The notes under the pieces were generated by a model. The model searched no databases, was not told the origin of the DNA, and saw nothing but the letters and a program-made list of their open reading frames with translations. Below are positions 36,401 through 45,421 of a stretch of 64,000 nt of DNA, piece by piece; within the stretch, counting starts at the first letter, position 1, and each line of letters opens with the position of its first letter. The stretch spans positions 177,317 to 241,316 of the forward strand of contig CAJTHM010000007.1 in the NCBI GenBank assembly GCA_910576125.1. Reading direction: 5' to 3'. This stretch comes from Lachnospiraceae bacterium (lineage in GTDB: Bacteria > Bacillota > Clostridia > Lachnospirales > Lachnospiraceae). The translations under genes and the position numbers were made by a program.

Positions 36401-36620
36401 AACTTCCCACCTCCCCCGCTGCCCCACATGGCCAGGACAGCCTGTCCTGAAAGTCTCAGCAGAACCGCCGTCCATGCCGCCGCCACGAAAATCCCCCCCG
36501 GGGAGGGCACAGCGCCAGAGACCATCTCCATGCAGACATTCACAGGATAGTATCGAAGCCAGTCCGGCGTGATTCCGAATAGATGCAGTACCGCAGGCAC
36601 AAAGCCCATGGATGGACTGC
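36397..36620 (-). pseudogene. C-terminal remnant of a second ABC permease
   Basis: The frame encodes GFVPAVLHLFGITPDWLRYY and a final helix (GIFVAAAWTAVLLRLSGQAV) and stops in ATGA overlap with the next permease. Its first 150 or so residues are gone, replaced by the 3' part of the ATPase gene, so a deletion joined the two. Confidence 0.7.
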
Positions 36621-37396
36621 AGACGGTTCCCGGCAATCAGGCCTTTCAGCCGTCCGTCAGAGGACAGCCGCCCCAGCGGGCAGTCTGCGCTGTGCTCCCC
36701 GTCCTCCTCCACCCAGGTATAAGTCACCGTCGCCGCGCCTTTTGCCATGATCAGGTTGCGGGGGCTGTCAAGGGCGCATATCTTGCCGCCCACAATGAAC
36801 GCCACCCTGTCGCAGAGCTCGGCCGCGTCCTGCATGTTGTGGGTGGTCAGCAGGATGGTCTTCCCCCTGGATTTTTCCGCCAGGATCATATCCTTCATCA
36901 TGCGGCTGTTGGTAGGGTCAAGGCCGCTGGTGGGCTCGTCCAGGCAGAGCAGGAGCGGGTCATGGAGCAGGGCTTTGATGAAGTTCAGGCGGGATTTCAT
37001 GCCCTTCGAATACTGGGCTACCCGCTTGTCCCCGTCCTGCTCCAGGCCTGCCATCCGCAAAAGCGTCTCCATGGGGCGGGGCTTTTTCTCATACAGGGAC
37101 GCGAAAAACCGCAGGTTCTCCCTTGCCGTGAGCTTTTCGTACATGGTGGAGAACTCGAAGTCTACCCCTATCTCCTCATAAAATGCCTTTGTGCGCTTTT
37201 TGCACTCAATCCCGTTTACCACGGCAGAGCCCTGGTATGTCCCCAGCATCCCAATCAGGATTTTCTGCAGCGTGCTTTTCCCCGCCCCGGAAGGCCCCAG
37301 GAATCCGAAGATCTCACCTGCGGAGACGCTGAAATTCATGCCGGATATGAACGGCTGCCTGGTGTAGCTGAACGAAAGGTTGCTGACCTGTATCAT
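36616..37396 (-). CDS. ABC transporter ATP-binding protein, 3' end fused by deletion
   Basis: ATG 37396 follows AAGGAGGAACAT. Walker A GPSGAGKST, signature YSKGMKSRLNF, Walker B LLCLDEPTSGLD and H-loop TTHNM are all intact. After about 260 residues (LIAGNRLQSIHG) it runs into permease DNA read in the wrong frame, then by chance continues in frame through the downstream permease to 35678. The true C-terminus is therefore replaced. Downstream of a TetR gene and preceded by a copy of the likely TetR operator. Confidence 0.8.
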
Positions 37397-37416
37397 ATGT
37401 TCCTCCTTGTACCGTA

Positions 37417-37440
37417 TGACTAAATTTACATGAATAGTCA
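37417..37440 (-). promoter_or_regulatory. Candidate TetR operator upstream of the ABC transporter
   Basis: 24-bp dyad TGACTA-N12-TAGTCA, 21 bases before the ATPase ATG. It matches the 24-bp dyad in front of tetR (38162-38185) in length and outer arms (TGACT-N14-AGTCA). The minus strand also gives TTGACT at 37436-37441 as a possible -35. Confidence 0.7.
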
Positions 37441-37453
37441 AATAATTTCCTGT

Positions 37454-37482
37454 GAAAAGTCCGGCCTCTTGCCGGACTTTTC
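37454..37482 (-). terminator. Intrinsic terminator after the TetR gene
   Basis: GAAAAGTCCGGC (37454-37465) and GCCGGACTTTTC (37471-37482) form a perfect stem with a CTCTT loop. Confidence 0.8.
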
Positions 37483-37549
37483 AAATTCGATAACTGAACC
37501 CATAAAACGCGGCAGCATTCGACGGCCTCCATAGTCATGCCATAAAACG

Positions 37550-38146
37550 TCAGGATTTCAGAATCTGCACGATAATACCGTAAATCATCATGCGCAGCGC
37601 CCCGTCATACTGCGCCTCCCCAATCTCCGCCTTATGCAGCGTGGCAAAATAGATTGCGTGGAAAGCGGCGCTGATAACCTTTGTGTCTACCTCTTTTTTG
37701 ACCGGGAACAAAGCCAGCATCTTCTCAATCGTATCCCTATCGTCCTGAAAATGCTCCTCCACGATTTCCCGCGGCAGCTTGCGCACAAGCAGCTCCACCT
37801 CCCCCGTGTCAAGCAGCTTCAAAATCGGCGTCCTCTCCGTCATTTTGTAAAAATCAAACACCAGATCCGTCAGCTTTTCCGCCGAGACCTCCCTGCCGTC
37901 CATCTCAGAGACAGCCTGATATAGCTGACGGTTGATATTTTCCTGCTGCTCCTGAATCACCTCGAACAAGAGCAGCTCCTTGGATTTATAAAAGAGATAG
38001 AACGTTCCTTTAGGAATCTTCACCCGCCTCACGATTTCATCCACCGTGGTGCGGCGGACGCCGTACTTTGCAAGGCACTGTGCGGCCTCCTCCTTCAATC
38101 GCTCCCTGATGTATTCCCGCTCCTGCTCTGAATAGCTTTTCGGCAC
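37550..38146 (-). CDS. TetR-family transcriptional regulator
   Basis: 198 residues. N-terminal helix-turn-helix CLAKYGVRRTTVDEIVRRVK then IPKGTFYLFYKSKELLLFEV, typical of TetR; all-helical ligand domain after that. It precedes an ABC exporter locus on the same strand, separated by a terminator. Matching dyads lie before both genes, so it probably represses itself and the transporter and is released by an exported compound (inference). Confidence 0.92.
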   Translation of the reverse strand: MPKSYSEQEREYIRERLKEEAAQCLAKYGVRRTTVDEIVRRVKIPKGTFYLFYKSKELLLFEVIQEQQENINRQLYQAVSEMDGREVSAEKLTDLVFDFYKMTERTPILKLLDTGEVELLVRKLPREIVEEHFQDDRDTIEKMLALFPVKKEVDTKVISAAFHAIYFATLHKAEIGEAQYDGALRMMIYGIIVQILKS

Positions 38147-38161
38147 CCTAATCCTCCCATT

Positions 38162-38185
38162 TGACTATTTTAGCATTTACAGTCA
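38162..38185 (-). promoter_or_regulatory. Candidate TetR autoregulatory operator
   Basis: 24-bp dyad TGACT-N14-AGTCA directly abutting the -10 box of the tetR promoter, where repressor binding would block transcription. Same spacing as the site at 37417-37440. Confidence 0.7.
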
Positions 38186-38213
38186 TTATAACTGGACTGA
38201 GGCCTCCTGTCAA
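38185..38213 (-). promoter_or_regulatory. Consensus sigma-A promoter of the TetR gene
   Basis: Minus strand: TTGACA (38208-38213), exactly 17 bp, TATAAT (38185-38190). Both hexamers are perfect consensus. The start codon is 39 bases downstream of the -10. Confidence 0.85.
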
Positions 38214-38553
38214 TGGCTTTCCGGAACTTCTATCCCACTTCCTATATTTTCAGATCTGCTGATTATATTACATAACACCAGAATTCACCATACTGCATTG
38301 GTTAAAAGTATATGGCTGGCGTTATGACTTATTATCCCAAAGTGATGCCTTTTATAGGTTTACAACGAAAATGAATTTTGTTATCATAGACATGGAAACC
38401 TTTAATGACAATAGGCAAAACATTCTGATATGCTTAATCATTTCAAAATCCTCACCTCCATTGCCCCAATATTCCGGCGAAACAGCGCGGAATTTTCCGT
38501 GGAACAGGTTCTGGAAAATAGGCGCTTGAAACTGAACACGAAAGGAACTGCTG
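38214..38553. other. 340-bp AT-rich intergenic stretch
   Basis: Marks the change to AT-rich sequence. Short plus-strand frames at 38390-38530 have no ribosome binding site and no recognisable motif. I see no gene here. Confidence 0.5.
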
Positions 38554-38922
38554 ATGGAAATAGTTGGTTACATTTCCCAATCTGTTATTAAGACATTAAA
38601 GCTGAAGCTTGAGCCTGGCACCCCGGTGTTCATAGGGGAATCCAATATAGAGCATATCAAAAACCGACATCCATATGAGTATGATGTATATTATAAGGAC
38701 ATAGGCATAATAATCAATTCCCCCGACTATGTAGGGCTGAACCCAAAAGATGCATCGATTCTTTTTGTGAAGCTATTCAAAATAAATGCGGATTATGTCC
38801 GTGTGGCCGTTAAAATCACATCCGGCGGAAAATGCTTTGCAAAGACATTACATTCTCTAAGCACCTGCAATGCCGAAAGATACATTGAAAAAGGCACTTT
38901 AAAACGACTTGACACAAGCTGA
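38554..38922 (+). CDS. Small PBECR-type (barnase/EndoU/colicin/RelE-like) nuclease domain protein
   Basis: 122 residues after GAAAGGA. The pattern NIEHIKNRHPYEYDVYYKDI, IINSPDYVGLNPKDASILFV, then VRVAVKITSGGKCFAKTLHS resembles the phage-Barnase-EndoU-ColicinE5/D-RelE-like (PBECR) nuclease domains found in phage proteins and toxins. It stands alone; no antitoxin-like gene is adjacent, and AT-rich composition suggests transfer. RNase activity is inferred only. Confidence 0.6.
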   Translation: MEIVGYISQSVIKTLKLKLEPGTPVFIGESNIEHIKNRHPYEYDVYYKDIGIIINSPDYVGLNPKDASILFVKLFKINADYVRVAVKITSGGKCFAKTLHSLSTCNAERYIEKGTLKRLDTS

Positions 38923-39140
38923 ATTTGTTGTATAATTAAGTTACCTACAACATAAGCTATATTGAATGAAATCTGAGGACGGAACAGGCGGCCGTCGCCC
39001 ATGGTTAGGAGATGTGGATTGTCACCCACCTATTTCATTCAAGTTTGCATGGCAGATAACTTCGGTTATCTGCTTTCTTTATTGCCAAACGGCTGCGAGG
39101 CACAGCCCTCCCCGAACAGGAGAATCTATCCGGAACATAA

Positions 39141-39611
39141 TCATAGCCACAACGCCTCACTTAAGATTTTCTGCGCCCTGACGTCTTCAAGGCATACCAT
39201 CTTTACCAACAGCCACGCCCGCTCTTCTTCTGTCATTTCAGTCATCTTCCGCGCTGCGTGGGAGCTTTGCAGATTCTTGATGATCTCGCCCAGGCACTCC
39301 TCTTTGTATCTGGCGGCATTCACGGTATCCTGCCATGCCTGCCGCTTCTTTTCAAGCATTTCAAGCAATGGCGTTTCCCCGGTTTTCCCATCCATAATCA
39401 TCTTGATTTCGTCCAGAGAAAAACCGAATGCTTTTAATTCCAGCAGCGCATTTAACTGTTGCACTTGTTCTGCGGAATAATAACGATATCCGTTAGCGGC
39501 ATCTACTTTCACCGGCTTAATGATCCCTTTCTTTTCATATAAACGGATTGCTTTTCTGGAAACCCCAAAAAAATCAGCAACCTCCCCAATCAGCATAAGG
39601 TCATTTTTCAT
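39141..39611 (-). CDS. MerR-family transcriptional regulator
   Basis: 156 residues. MerR helix-turn-helix and wing (MLIGEVADFFGVSRKAIRLY, EKKGIIKPVKVDAANGYRYY), then a coiled dimerisation helix and a short C-terminal part ending QKILSEALWL. The IS110 copy begins 8 bases before the ATG at 39611, so the natural promoter and RBS have been displaced. Its likely target, a MerR-type promoter with 19-bp spacer, is at 50168-50198 in front of an ABC exporter. Confidence 0.9.
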   Translation of the reverse strand: MKNDLMLIGEVADFFGVSRKAIRLYEKKGIIKPVKVDAANGYRYYSAEQVQQLNALLELKAFGFSLDEIKMIMDGKTGETPLLEMLEKKRQAWQDTVNAARYKEECLGEIIKNLQSSHAARKMTEMTEEERAWLLVKMVCLEDVRAQKILSEALWL

Positions 39612-39659
39612 AACATTTCTTGTATGATGTTTATAGAAGCAATACACCATAACTTCCTT

Positions 39660-39870
39660 TCTTTTTAATATCGTGGTTTAATACAACTCAGATACTGTGG
39701 ACAATTGATTTTTTTCTGTAGCTTGACTACTCAACAGGAGTGTATTGCCGCTACCTTTATCTGAATTGTTTATTTGCTGGATGAGCCAGAGCATCTGTTC
39801 CTGAGTTCTTATTTCAATCAAGTCTACGATGATAATCGTTGGCGGATATCACGGTATCAGAATTTATGAA
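39660..39870 (+). ncRNA. Candidate IS110 bridge RNA region, copy A
   Basis: A roughly 210-base non-coding stretch between left end and transposase, strongly conserved with copy B except for a short block (A: CAATTGATTTTTTTC; B: TTTGAATTATTTAC) and an 18-base hairpin absent here. IS110 elements encode a bridge RNA in this position (established for IS621-type elements). The loops were not folded, so this is positional inference. Confidence 0.4.
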
Positions 39871-39886
39871 AGGGAGGTACAACCTC

Positions 39887-40387
39887 ATGATTTACGTAGG
39901 CATTGACATTGCCAAACTCAATCATTTTGCATCAGCCATATCTTCTGATGGAAAAGAACTCATGAAGCCGTTCAAATTTACAAATGACGGTGATGGCTTC
40001 CAAATGCTGAATTCTCGTCTCACGGATCTTTCTTGTGAAGGCTCCAGCATCATCATCGGTCTGGAACGACGGCACACTACGGCGACAACCTTGTCCGGTA
40101 TCTTGTTGCCTGTAACTACAACGTGTGTGTTGAACCCCATCAAAACATCGGTCATGCGAAACGATAACATCCGCAAGACCAAGACGGACAAAGCCGACAC
40201 ATTCATCATTGCCAAAACACTTATGATGCAGGACTCTTACAGGTTTGTCTCTTTCTATGACCTTGACCTGATGGAGCTTAAGCAGCTGGGACGTTTCCGC
40301 CAGAAGACCATTAAGCACCGGACACGGTTAAAAATCCAGCTGACTTCCTATGTTGACCAGGTCTTTCCGGAACTGCAGTATTTATAG
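39887..40387 (+). pseudogene. IS110-family transposase, N-terminal fragment (copy A)
   Basis: ATG at 39887 after GGGAGGT. The DEDD-like start [20 protein letters not shown] is intact. Between about 40060 and 40130, one- and two-base deletions scramble about 24 residues relative to copy B before the frame recovers at [10 protein letters not shown]. The protein ends after FPELQYL, losing the whole Transposase_20 half. Inactive. Confidence 0.9.
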
Positions 40388-40488
40388 TACTTTTCACCCT
40401 TTTTTCTTCTGATTCTTCAAATACAAAATCAGGCAAATCAACACTGTAAGTTTCGTTCATCACTATTACCTCTTTTTCAATGTTTTCT

Positions 40489-41291
40489 CTACAATGGAAT
40501 ATTTCCGTGCTTTTTGAATATTCCGGAGTCTGTATTCCTTCCCTGTAATACTATTAGTTTGTTTCCAAGCCACTGTCGCAATGCATCAGGCTCCACCGTT
40601 TCATCGATATAGCCCTGATCTATTCCATCCTTCGCAGTGATTTTTTTGCTGTATTCCTCCTTAAATTCCCTAATATATTTTTCCTTTTGTTTATCATCTT
40701 CGATGGCATCAATCTCCTTGCGATGAAGCATCACAATGGCGCTGTCAACGCCCATGACGCCTATTTGTGCATTTGGAAGTGCGCACACCGCATCAATCCC
40801 CAGTGCCTTACTTCCCATTGCTATATATGCTCCGCCGAATGCTTTTCTTACGATGACCGTTATCTTTATTGTAGTGGCTTCAACATAAGAATACAAAAGC
40901 CCGGAATGTCAAATGCATCACAAAATCTTACAAATGCAGCCGCCTTATCACTGGCATCATAATTGATTACTCCCGCGTCAAATTGGGGCTGGCTGGCAAG
41001 AATTCCCACTGTTTTACCCTTGATTCTGCCCAGTCCTGTGAACATTGATTTCGCAAATCTCTCCTTTAGTTCGTAGAGATATCCGTTATCCAGATAATTC
41101 TTTACAAACTCCCTCATGTCATATATTTTGTTAGACTCCTGCGGTAGAACATATATCTCACGAGGTTTCTCGTTATCTTCATATTCAATCTGCTGGTTAC
41201 ATATCAGGTCTATCAGTTCCCTGACCTTTGCTATAGCTTCCTTTTCACTGGAGCAGACTTTATGAATTTGCCCACTTACGGAAGCATACAA
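40489..41291 (-). pseudogene. Acyl-CoA carboxylase carboxyltransferase (PccB/MmdA-like), degraded
   Basis: Two frames. The first (from 41291) holds SGQIHKVCSSEKEAIAKVRE, RIKGKTVGILASQPQFDAGV and AAAFVRFCDAFDIP; the second (to 40489) holds TTIKITVIVRKAFGGAYIAM, GSKALGIDAV, and the family's C-terminus KKHGNIPL. About 200 N-terminal residues and the middle block between FCDAFDIP and YSYVEATT (the acyl-CoA-binding VDVPGF region) are missing. It once carboxylated an acyl-CoA to a malonyl-type unit. Confidence 0.8.
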
Positions 41292-41683
41292 ATTTCTCTA
41301 TACTTTCTTATTTGTTTTGCACAAAATAGCTTATATTTGTACAATGTTTAATCAAGTTACAAATAATAATAAGCATTCAATAATGGACGAAAACTGTGTC
41401 ATTTCAGTTACAATGCACATGAGTTTCCAGTCAGAAAGGTACACGAAATAAAACATCATCCTTTTTTATGAAGGCGAATCTGTGTCCCATTCTTCACTAT
41501 GGCTGCTAACCTCTCATGTCTAACAGAATCATCTTTCGTAGAAGAGTCCTACATTCCTTCGTCCAGCCTACCCATAGAAAGGTGCCGCCTCTGCTCTATA
41601 CCAGGGTCATGTCCTATAAAATATGCCCTACATTGCTAGAGAGCACCCCTGTAATACAGCACCAATTGAACTCTTGGCGGACA
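41292..41683. other. AT-rich non-coding stretch
   Basis: About 390 bases between the carboxyltransferase remnant and the degraded IS110 transposase. It probably includes the outer end of the latter element. No gene or clear site seen. Confidence 0.4.
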
Positions 41684-42631
41684 TTATCTGCTACAGTGCG
41701 TGCTTTTATTATTGGCTGCTTCTGGTCTGATGATGTTCTTTCGGAACTTTTCCTCATCAAAGTCACAGCCTGTTTGTAATACTACATAGAATACTCGAAT
41801 CGCTTTACATGCAACTGCTATCTTTGCCTGCATTCCACCAGGTGGATTCTTGGTTCGATTCCTGTAATAAAGGAATACATCCTGAAATGCCGGATTCCAG
41901 TTCATCAGTGCACGTGCTGATTCATACATTGCTCTTCATAGCTTTCGTCTGCCCCTCTTACTGATTCTTGGCTGACCTTTCTTTTTACCGGAGCTCTTCT
42001 TGACTATCTTTAGCCCAGCAAGCTTCTTTAACTTTTTCTTCCAGGTATTCATCAAGTCTTTTTAGCTGTTCTGCCTTAAGGATTTAGTCATTTACAAGTA
42101 TCCATATCTCAAGTCTTGCAGCCTCACCGGCCTCCAGTCCTACACTGTTTTGCGCAGCCTCTACCAGGGTCTGAGCCCTCTTTATTCCTGCCGCACGTAC
42201 CTTCGCATCACGCCATATCTGATTGATTCTATCTGCACCGATTTTAAGGATATCCTGTGGTAGTGATACCTCTTTTAGAAGCATAAGTCCACTACACTCA
42301 AAATACTCTGGAAAGAACTTCTGGAGCCATCCCTGTATCTGATTTGGCAGACGCACATGCTGTTTCATAATCTGGTCTCTGCAAACAGAGGCCTCTCTGA
42401 TTTCCGCATATACTCCACTTGGAAGATAAGAAGTTGAAAATTGAGTTCCTCTGTCCAACGAAGGAAAGTAAGGAATCCCATTCCGGTATTGCTAAACTTA
42501 AATACTCTTCTTGAAAGTTCAAATCCACAATCAAATGCTCTGCAGAAGTAAGTCTGTAATCCAACATCACCTCCAGCAATAAGTGTGTCGCTTGTTACTT
42601 GCTTTAATCTGTCATTTTGTGTAAAATTCAT
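41684..42631 (-). pseudogene. Second, unrelated IS110-family transposase, heavily frameshifted
   Basis: Pieces in several frames: N-terminus MNFTQNDRLKQVTSDTLIAG (42631), ELSRRVFKFSNTGMGFLTFL, middle HVRLPNQIQGWLQKFFPEYF with LLKEVSLPQDILKIGADRIN, and C-terminus LMNWNPAFQDVFLYYRNRTK (41929-41684). Together they span an IS110 transposase that is not closely similar to copies A and B. Inactive. Confidence 0.85.
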
Positions 42632-42734
42632 TATAGAAACTTTCAGTGTTTATAAAGTGTTTTTCATCCGACCAAGATGAACACCTTTATTGTACCTAGA
42701 GGTTTTCTTTTATTCAATTGACATTATTTCTGAA

Positions 42735-43619
42735 TTACAGGAATGCTCTTTTGTTTTTCTTAAGCAGATTACTAAGTACCTTGCCTCTGCCTGCTTCAAT
42801 AAACACTTCCGTTCCGTCCTCTATCATTTCACAGGCAATATCATAAAATCTGACACATTCCCTGACCTGAATCGGCAAATATTCATATATTTCATCAACA
42901 GATTTATATGCCTTTCCCGTTACGTTACAGTACACCTTTCCCTTGGGAAATGTGATTTCGAAGCTGCTTATCAGTTCCTTCAGAGGCTCGATTATCTCAT
43001 TCATACAGGGATTGTGAAATGCCGTCTTCACCTCGAGCATTTTCGTCTTTGCCCCTGCTGCCTCGAATCTTTCACCTACAGACTTCAAAGCTCCCTTTCG
43101 TCCCGAAATGACAATCTGTCTGATGTCATTGTAGGTCGAAATGCTTACATCTGTTCCGTCCTTTACGCAGGCTTCGGTCAGTTCTTCGACCTCAGGATAT
43201 GCCATTCCCATTATGGCAAGCATTCCGCCATCTCCCATATCATCGCTGACCTTCTGCATCAGCTGTCCGCGCCTTCTTATAAGTGAAAGACCGTCTTCAA
43301 ATCTCATTGCCCCGGAGCAAACCAGCGCAGCATATTCACCTACGCTGTGTCCGGCATATGAATCCGGCAGGATATCGTTTCCCTCAATAAATACCCTATA
43401 ATAGGCAACGCTCGTCAGAAAGATGGCTACCTGGGTGATCTCCGTATCCATTATCTCAGTACTATCGGTGTCAAACAGTTTTTTGGAAAATGAGAAGCCC
43501 AGCAATTTGTCAGCCTCATCAAAAACCGCTTTTGCCACCAGGTATGTATTGTACAATTCTTTTCCCATTCCCCAGGCCTGTGTACCCTGCCCGGGAAATA
43601 AAACAGATGTTTTCTTCAT
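42735..43619 (-). CDS. fabD: Free-standing acyltransferase, malonyl-CoA:ACP transacylase-like
   Basis: 294 residues. Active-site GHSVGEYAAL with nucleophile S92, oxyanion motif GQGTQ (11-15) and the catalytic His in TAFHNPCM (H202). It transfers a malonyl-type group from CoA to an acyl carrier protein. ATG 43619 is 8 bases after AGGAA; a closer ATG at 43628 overlaps that site. It is the third gene of an operon with two ABC exporters, not next to fabH/fabG/acpP, so it is probably a trans-acting acyltransferase of a lost polyketide or hybrid pathway rather than the housekeeping enzyme (inference). Confidence 0.88.
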   Translation of the reverse strand: MKKTSVLFPGQGTQAWGMGKELYNTYLVAKAVFDEADKLLGFSFSKKLFDTDSTEIMDTEITQVAIFLTSVAYYRVFIEGNDILPDSYAGHSVGEYAALVCSGAMRFEDGLSLIRRRGQLMQKVSDDMGDGGMLAIMGMAYPEVEELTEACVKDGTDVSISTYNDIRQIVISGRKGALKSVGERFEAAGAKTKMLEVKTAFHNPCMNEIIEPLKELISSFEITFPKGKVYCNVTGKAYKSVDEIYEYLPIQVRECVRFYDIACEMIEDGTEVFIEAGRGKVLSNLLKKNKRAFL

Positions 43620-43633
43620 ATTATACATTCCTA

Positions 43634-45421
43634 TTAAGCATTCTGATTTTCATACCACTGTGCCTGTGACATGAACAAAACATAATACGTCCCTTTTTTA
43701 TGAATCAGCTCATCATGGGTTCCGATTTCTGCAACACGGCCATTTTCCATAACAACGATTCTGTCCGCAATTCGGGCACTTCCGAGTCTGTGGGTTACAA
43801 GCACCGTTGTCCTTTCATCGGATATCTCTTTGAACTTCTTATATATCTTTGTCTCCTCAATGGGATCGATTGCTGCAGTAGGCTCGTCCAACACGATTAC
43901 CTTACTGTCTCTGTTGATGCCTCTTGCAATAGATACCCTCTGCCACTGTCCGCCTGAAAGGTCGACGCCGTCAAACTCACGGGAAAGCATTGTCTCCAAA
44001 CCGTCGGGATAAGACTGTGATTCCATATCCACATCTGCTTTCTTTAAGGTTTCCAGCAGAGTTTTGTCTCCCCTTTCTGTATCAAGACTGCTGATCATGA
44101 CATTTTCACGGAGAGTCATCTGATATTTCTGGAACTTCTGGAACACACCGGACATAAGTCCGTAAAGGCTCGATGACTTGATATTCTTTGTGGGTATGCC
44201 GTCTATTGTCACACTGCCACCGGTGGGCTGATAGATACCTGTAATCAGTCTCACGAGAGTTGATTTTCCGGCTCCGTTATGTCCCACGATCGCAATGGTC
44301 TCACCCTTGTTGATCGTCAGATTGACATCTGTCAGGGATTCCTCTTTCGCTCCCGGATATGTAAAGGAGACATTCTTAAGTTCAATCTTTTCACGGAAAT
44401 AATTTACCTTTGTTTCACCGTCTGTTTCGGGCATATCTATGAAATCAAGAAGGTTGTTGATCGAACCGCTGTTCTTACCTATATCGCCCACAAGATTGAT
44501 CATTTCTCCCACCATTTCCTGCATCTTTACGATTGCCGTGAATATTGCGGCAAATGTACCCGCCGTAATATCACCTGTAAGCAATGCTCTGACAAAAAGC
44601 AGGAGGACGACCAGATAACCCGCAAGGCCTATTCCTTTTCCCGCAAGATCGAACAGACAGGCCCTCTTTGCCACCTTAAGGCTTTTCTGATTCAGGACAA
44701 CCATTGTGTCATAATAAAGCTTCTTAAAATAGTTCGTTACGCCCAGGATTCTCGTTTCCTTGAAATATTCCTTGGAGCAGATGGTGCTCTCATAATAATC
44801 ATAAGATCTTCTCAGCGGAGCGATCTCATCCTCAAGATCAGCGTACATACTTACCTGCACAAGCTTTGTCAGAAGACAGGGCATCATGGAAACAACAATC
44901 ACGATTGCCAGAACCGGCTTAATCGTAAAAATCCATATTCCCATGAACAGCACATAGGGCAGGAAAAATGCCATCATCATGATAAATGAAAATACCATGT
45001 TGAAGATATGGTTGATTCCCATCTCGGCCTTGTTGATGCTGTCCAGGGTTGACGCATCTTCATATTCGATGGCTCCAATTTTAGATATCTTAAGATGGAC
45101 CTTCTGCATCAATTTCCCGATGACCTTCTGGTTAAATGGCAGATACAGGAAATTGTTAAGTGCGTTGACAAGCTCTGCCAGAATAATGACCACGCCGTAC
45201 ACAATGAGAGAACTGTATATGGTCTTTATGCTTCCGCCTGTATTTATCACTTCACTGGTGGCATCATAAAACTTCTGCAGGAACAAAACCTTTACTGCCC
45301 ATGACAAGCCATGGAGTATTGTAATTACAAGGAACAATCCAAAAAAGAAAGGCGTTGCCTTAAATACAAGAGGCGCTATCCTCTTAAGTATCTGAATGGG
45401 ACTTATTTTCTTTTCACTCAT
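43634..45421 (-). CDS. ABC exporter half-transporter (membrane + ATPase domains), second of a pair
   Basis: 595 residues: six membrane helices (1-330) followed by an ATPase with Walker A GHNGAGKST (about 384), signature LSGGQWQRVSIARGI, Walker B VIVLDEPTAAIDP and H-loop VTHRLGSARIADRI. ATG 45421 follows GGAGGTGG and overlaps the stop of the preceding exporter (ATGA), so the two form a heterodimer. The pair resembles exporters of peptide or other small natural products. Confidence 0.92.
   Translation of the reverse strand: MSEKKISPIQILKRIAPLVFKATPFFFGLFLVITILHGLSWAVKVLFLQKFYDATSEVINTGGSIKTIYSSLIVYGVVIILAELVNALNNFLYLPFNQKVIGKLMQKVHLKISKIGAIEYEDASTLDSINKAEMGINHIFNMVFSFIMMMAFFLPYVLFMGIWIFTIKPVLAIVIVVSMMPCLLTKLVQVSMYADLEDEIAPLRRSYDYYESTICSKEYFKETRILGVTNYFKKLYYDTMVVLNQKSLKVAKRACLFDLAGKGIGLAGYLVVLLLFVRALLTGDITAGTFAAIFTAIVKMQEMVGEMINLVGDIGKNSGSINNLLDFIDMPETDGETKVNYFREKIELKNVSFTYPGAKEESLTDVNLTINKGETIAIVGHNGAGKSTLVRLITGIYQPTGGSVTIDGIPTKNIKSSSLYGLMSGVFQKFQKYQMTLRENVMISSLDTERGDKTLLETLKKADVDMESQSYPDGLETMLSREFDGVDLSGGQWQRVSIARGINRDSKVIVLDEPTAAIDPIEETKIYKKFKEISDERTTVLVTHRLGSARIADRIVVMENGRVAEIGTHDELIHKKGTYYVLFMSQAQWYENQNA

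Larger units (their letters stand above)
39619..40387 (+). mobile_element. IS110-family element, copy A (3'-truncated)
   Basis: The left end CTTGTATGATGTTTATAGAA and the following 260 bases match copy B at 47215 closely, then the transposase begins. Homology ends at about 40385, in mid-gene; the right end is missing. No inverted repeats are visible, as expected for IS110. Confidence 0.85.

Noticed and set aside
38390..38530. Short plus-strand frames before the PBECR-like gene as an antitoxin
   Set aside because: No RBS, no start with sensible spacing and no antitoxin-like pattern.
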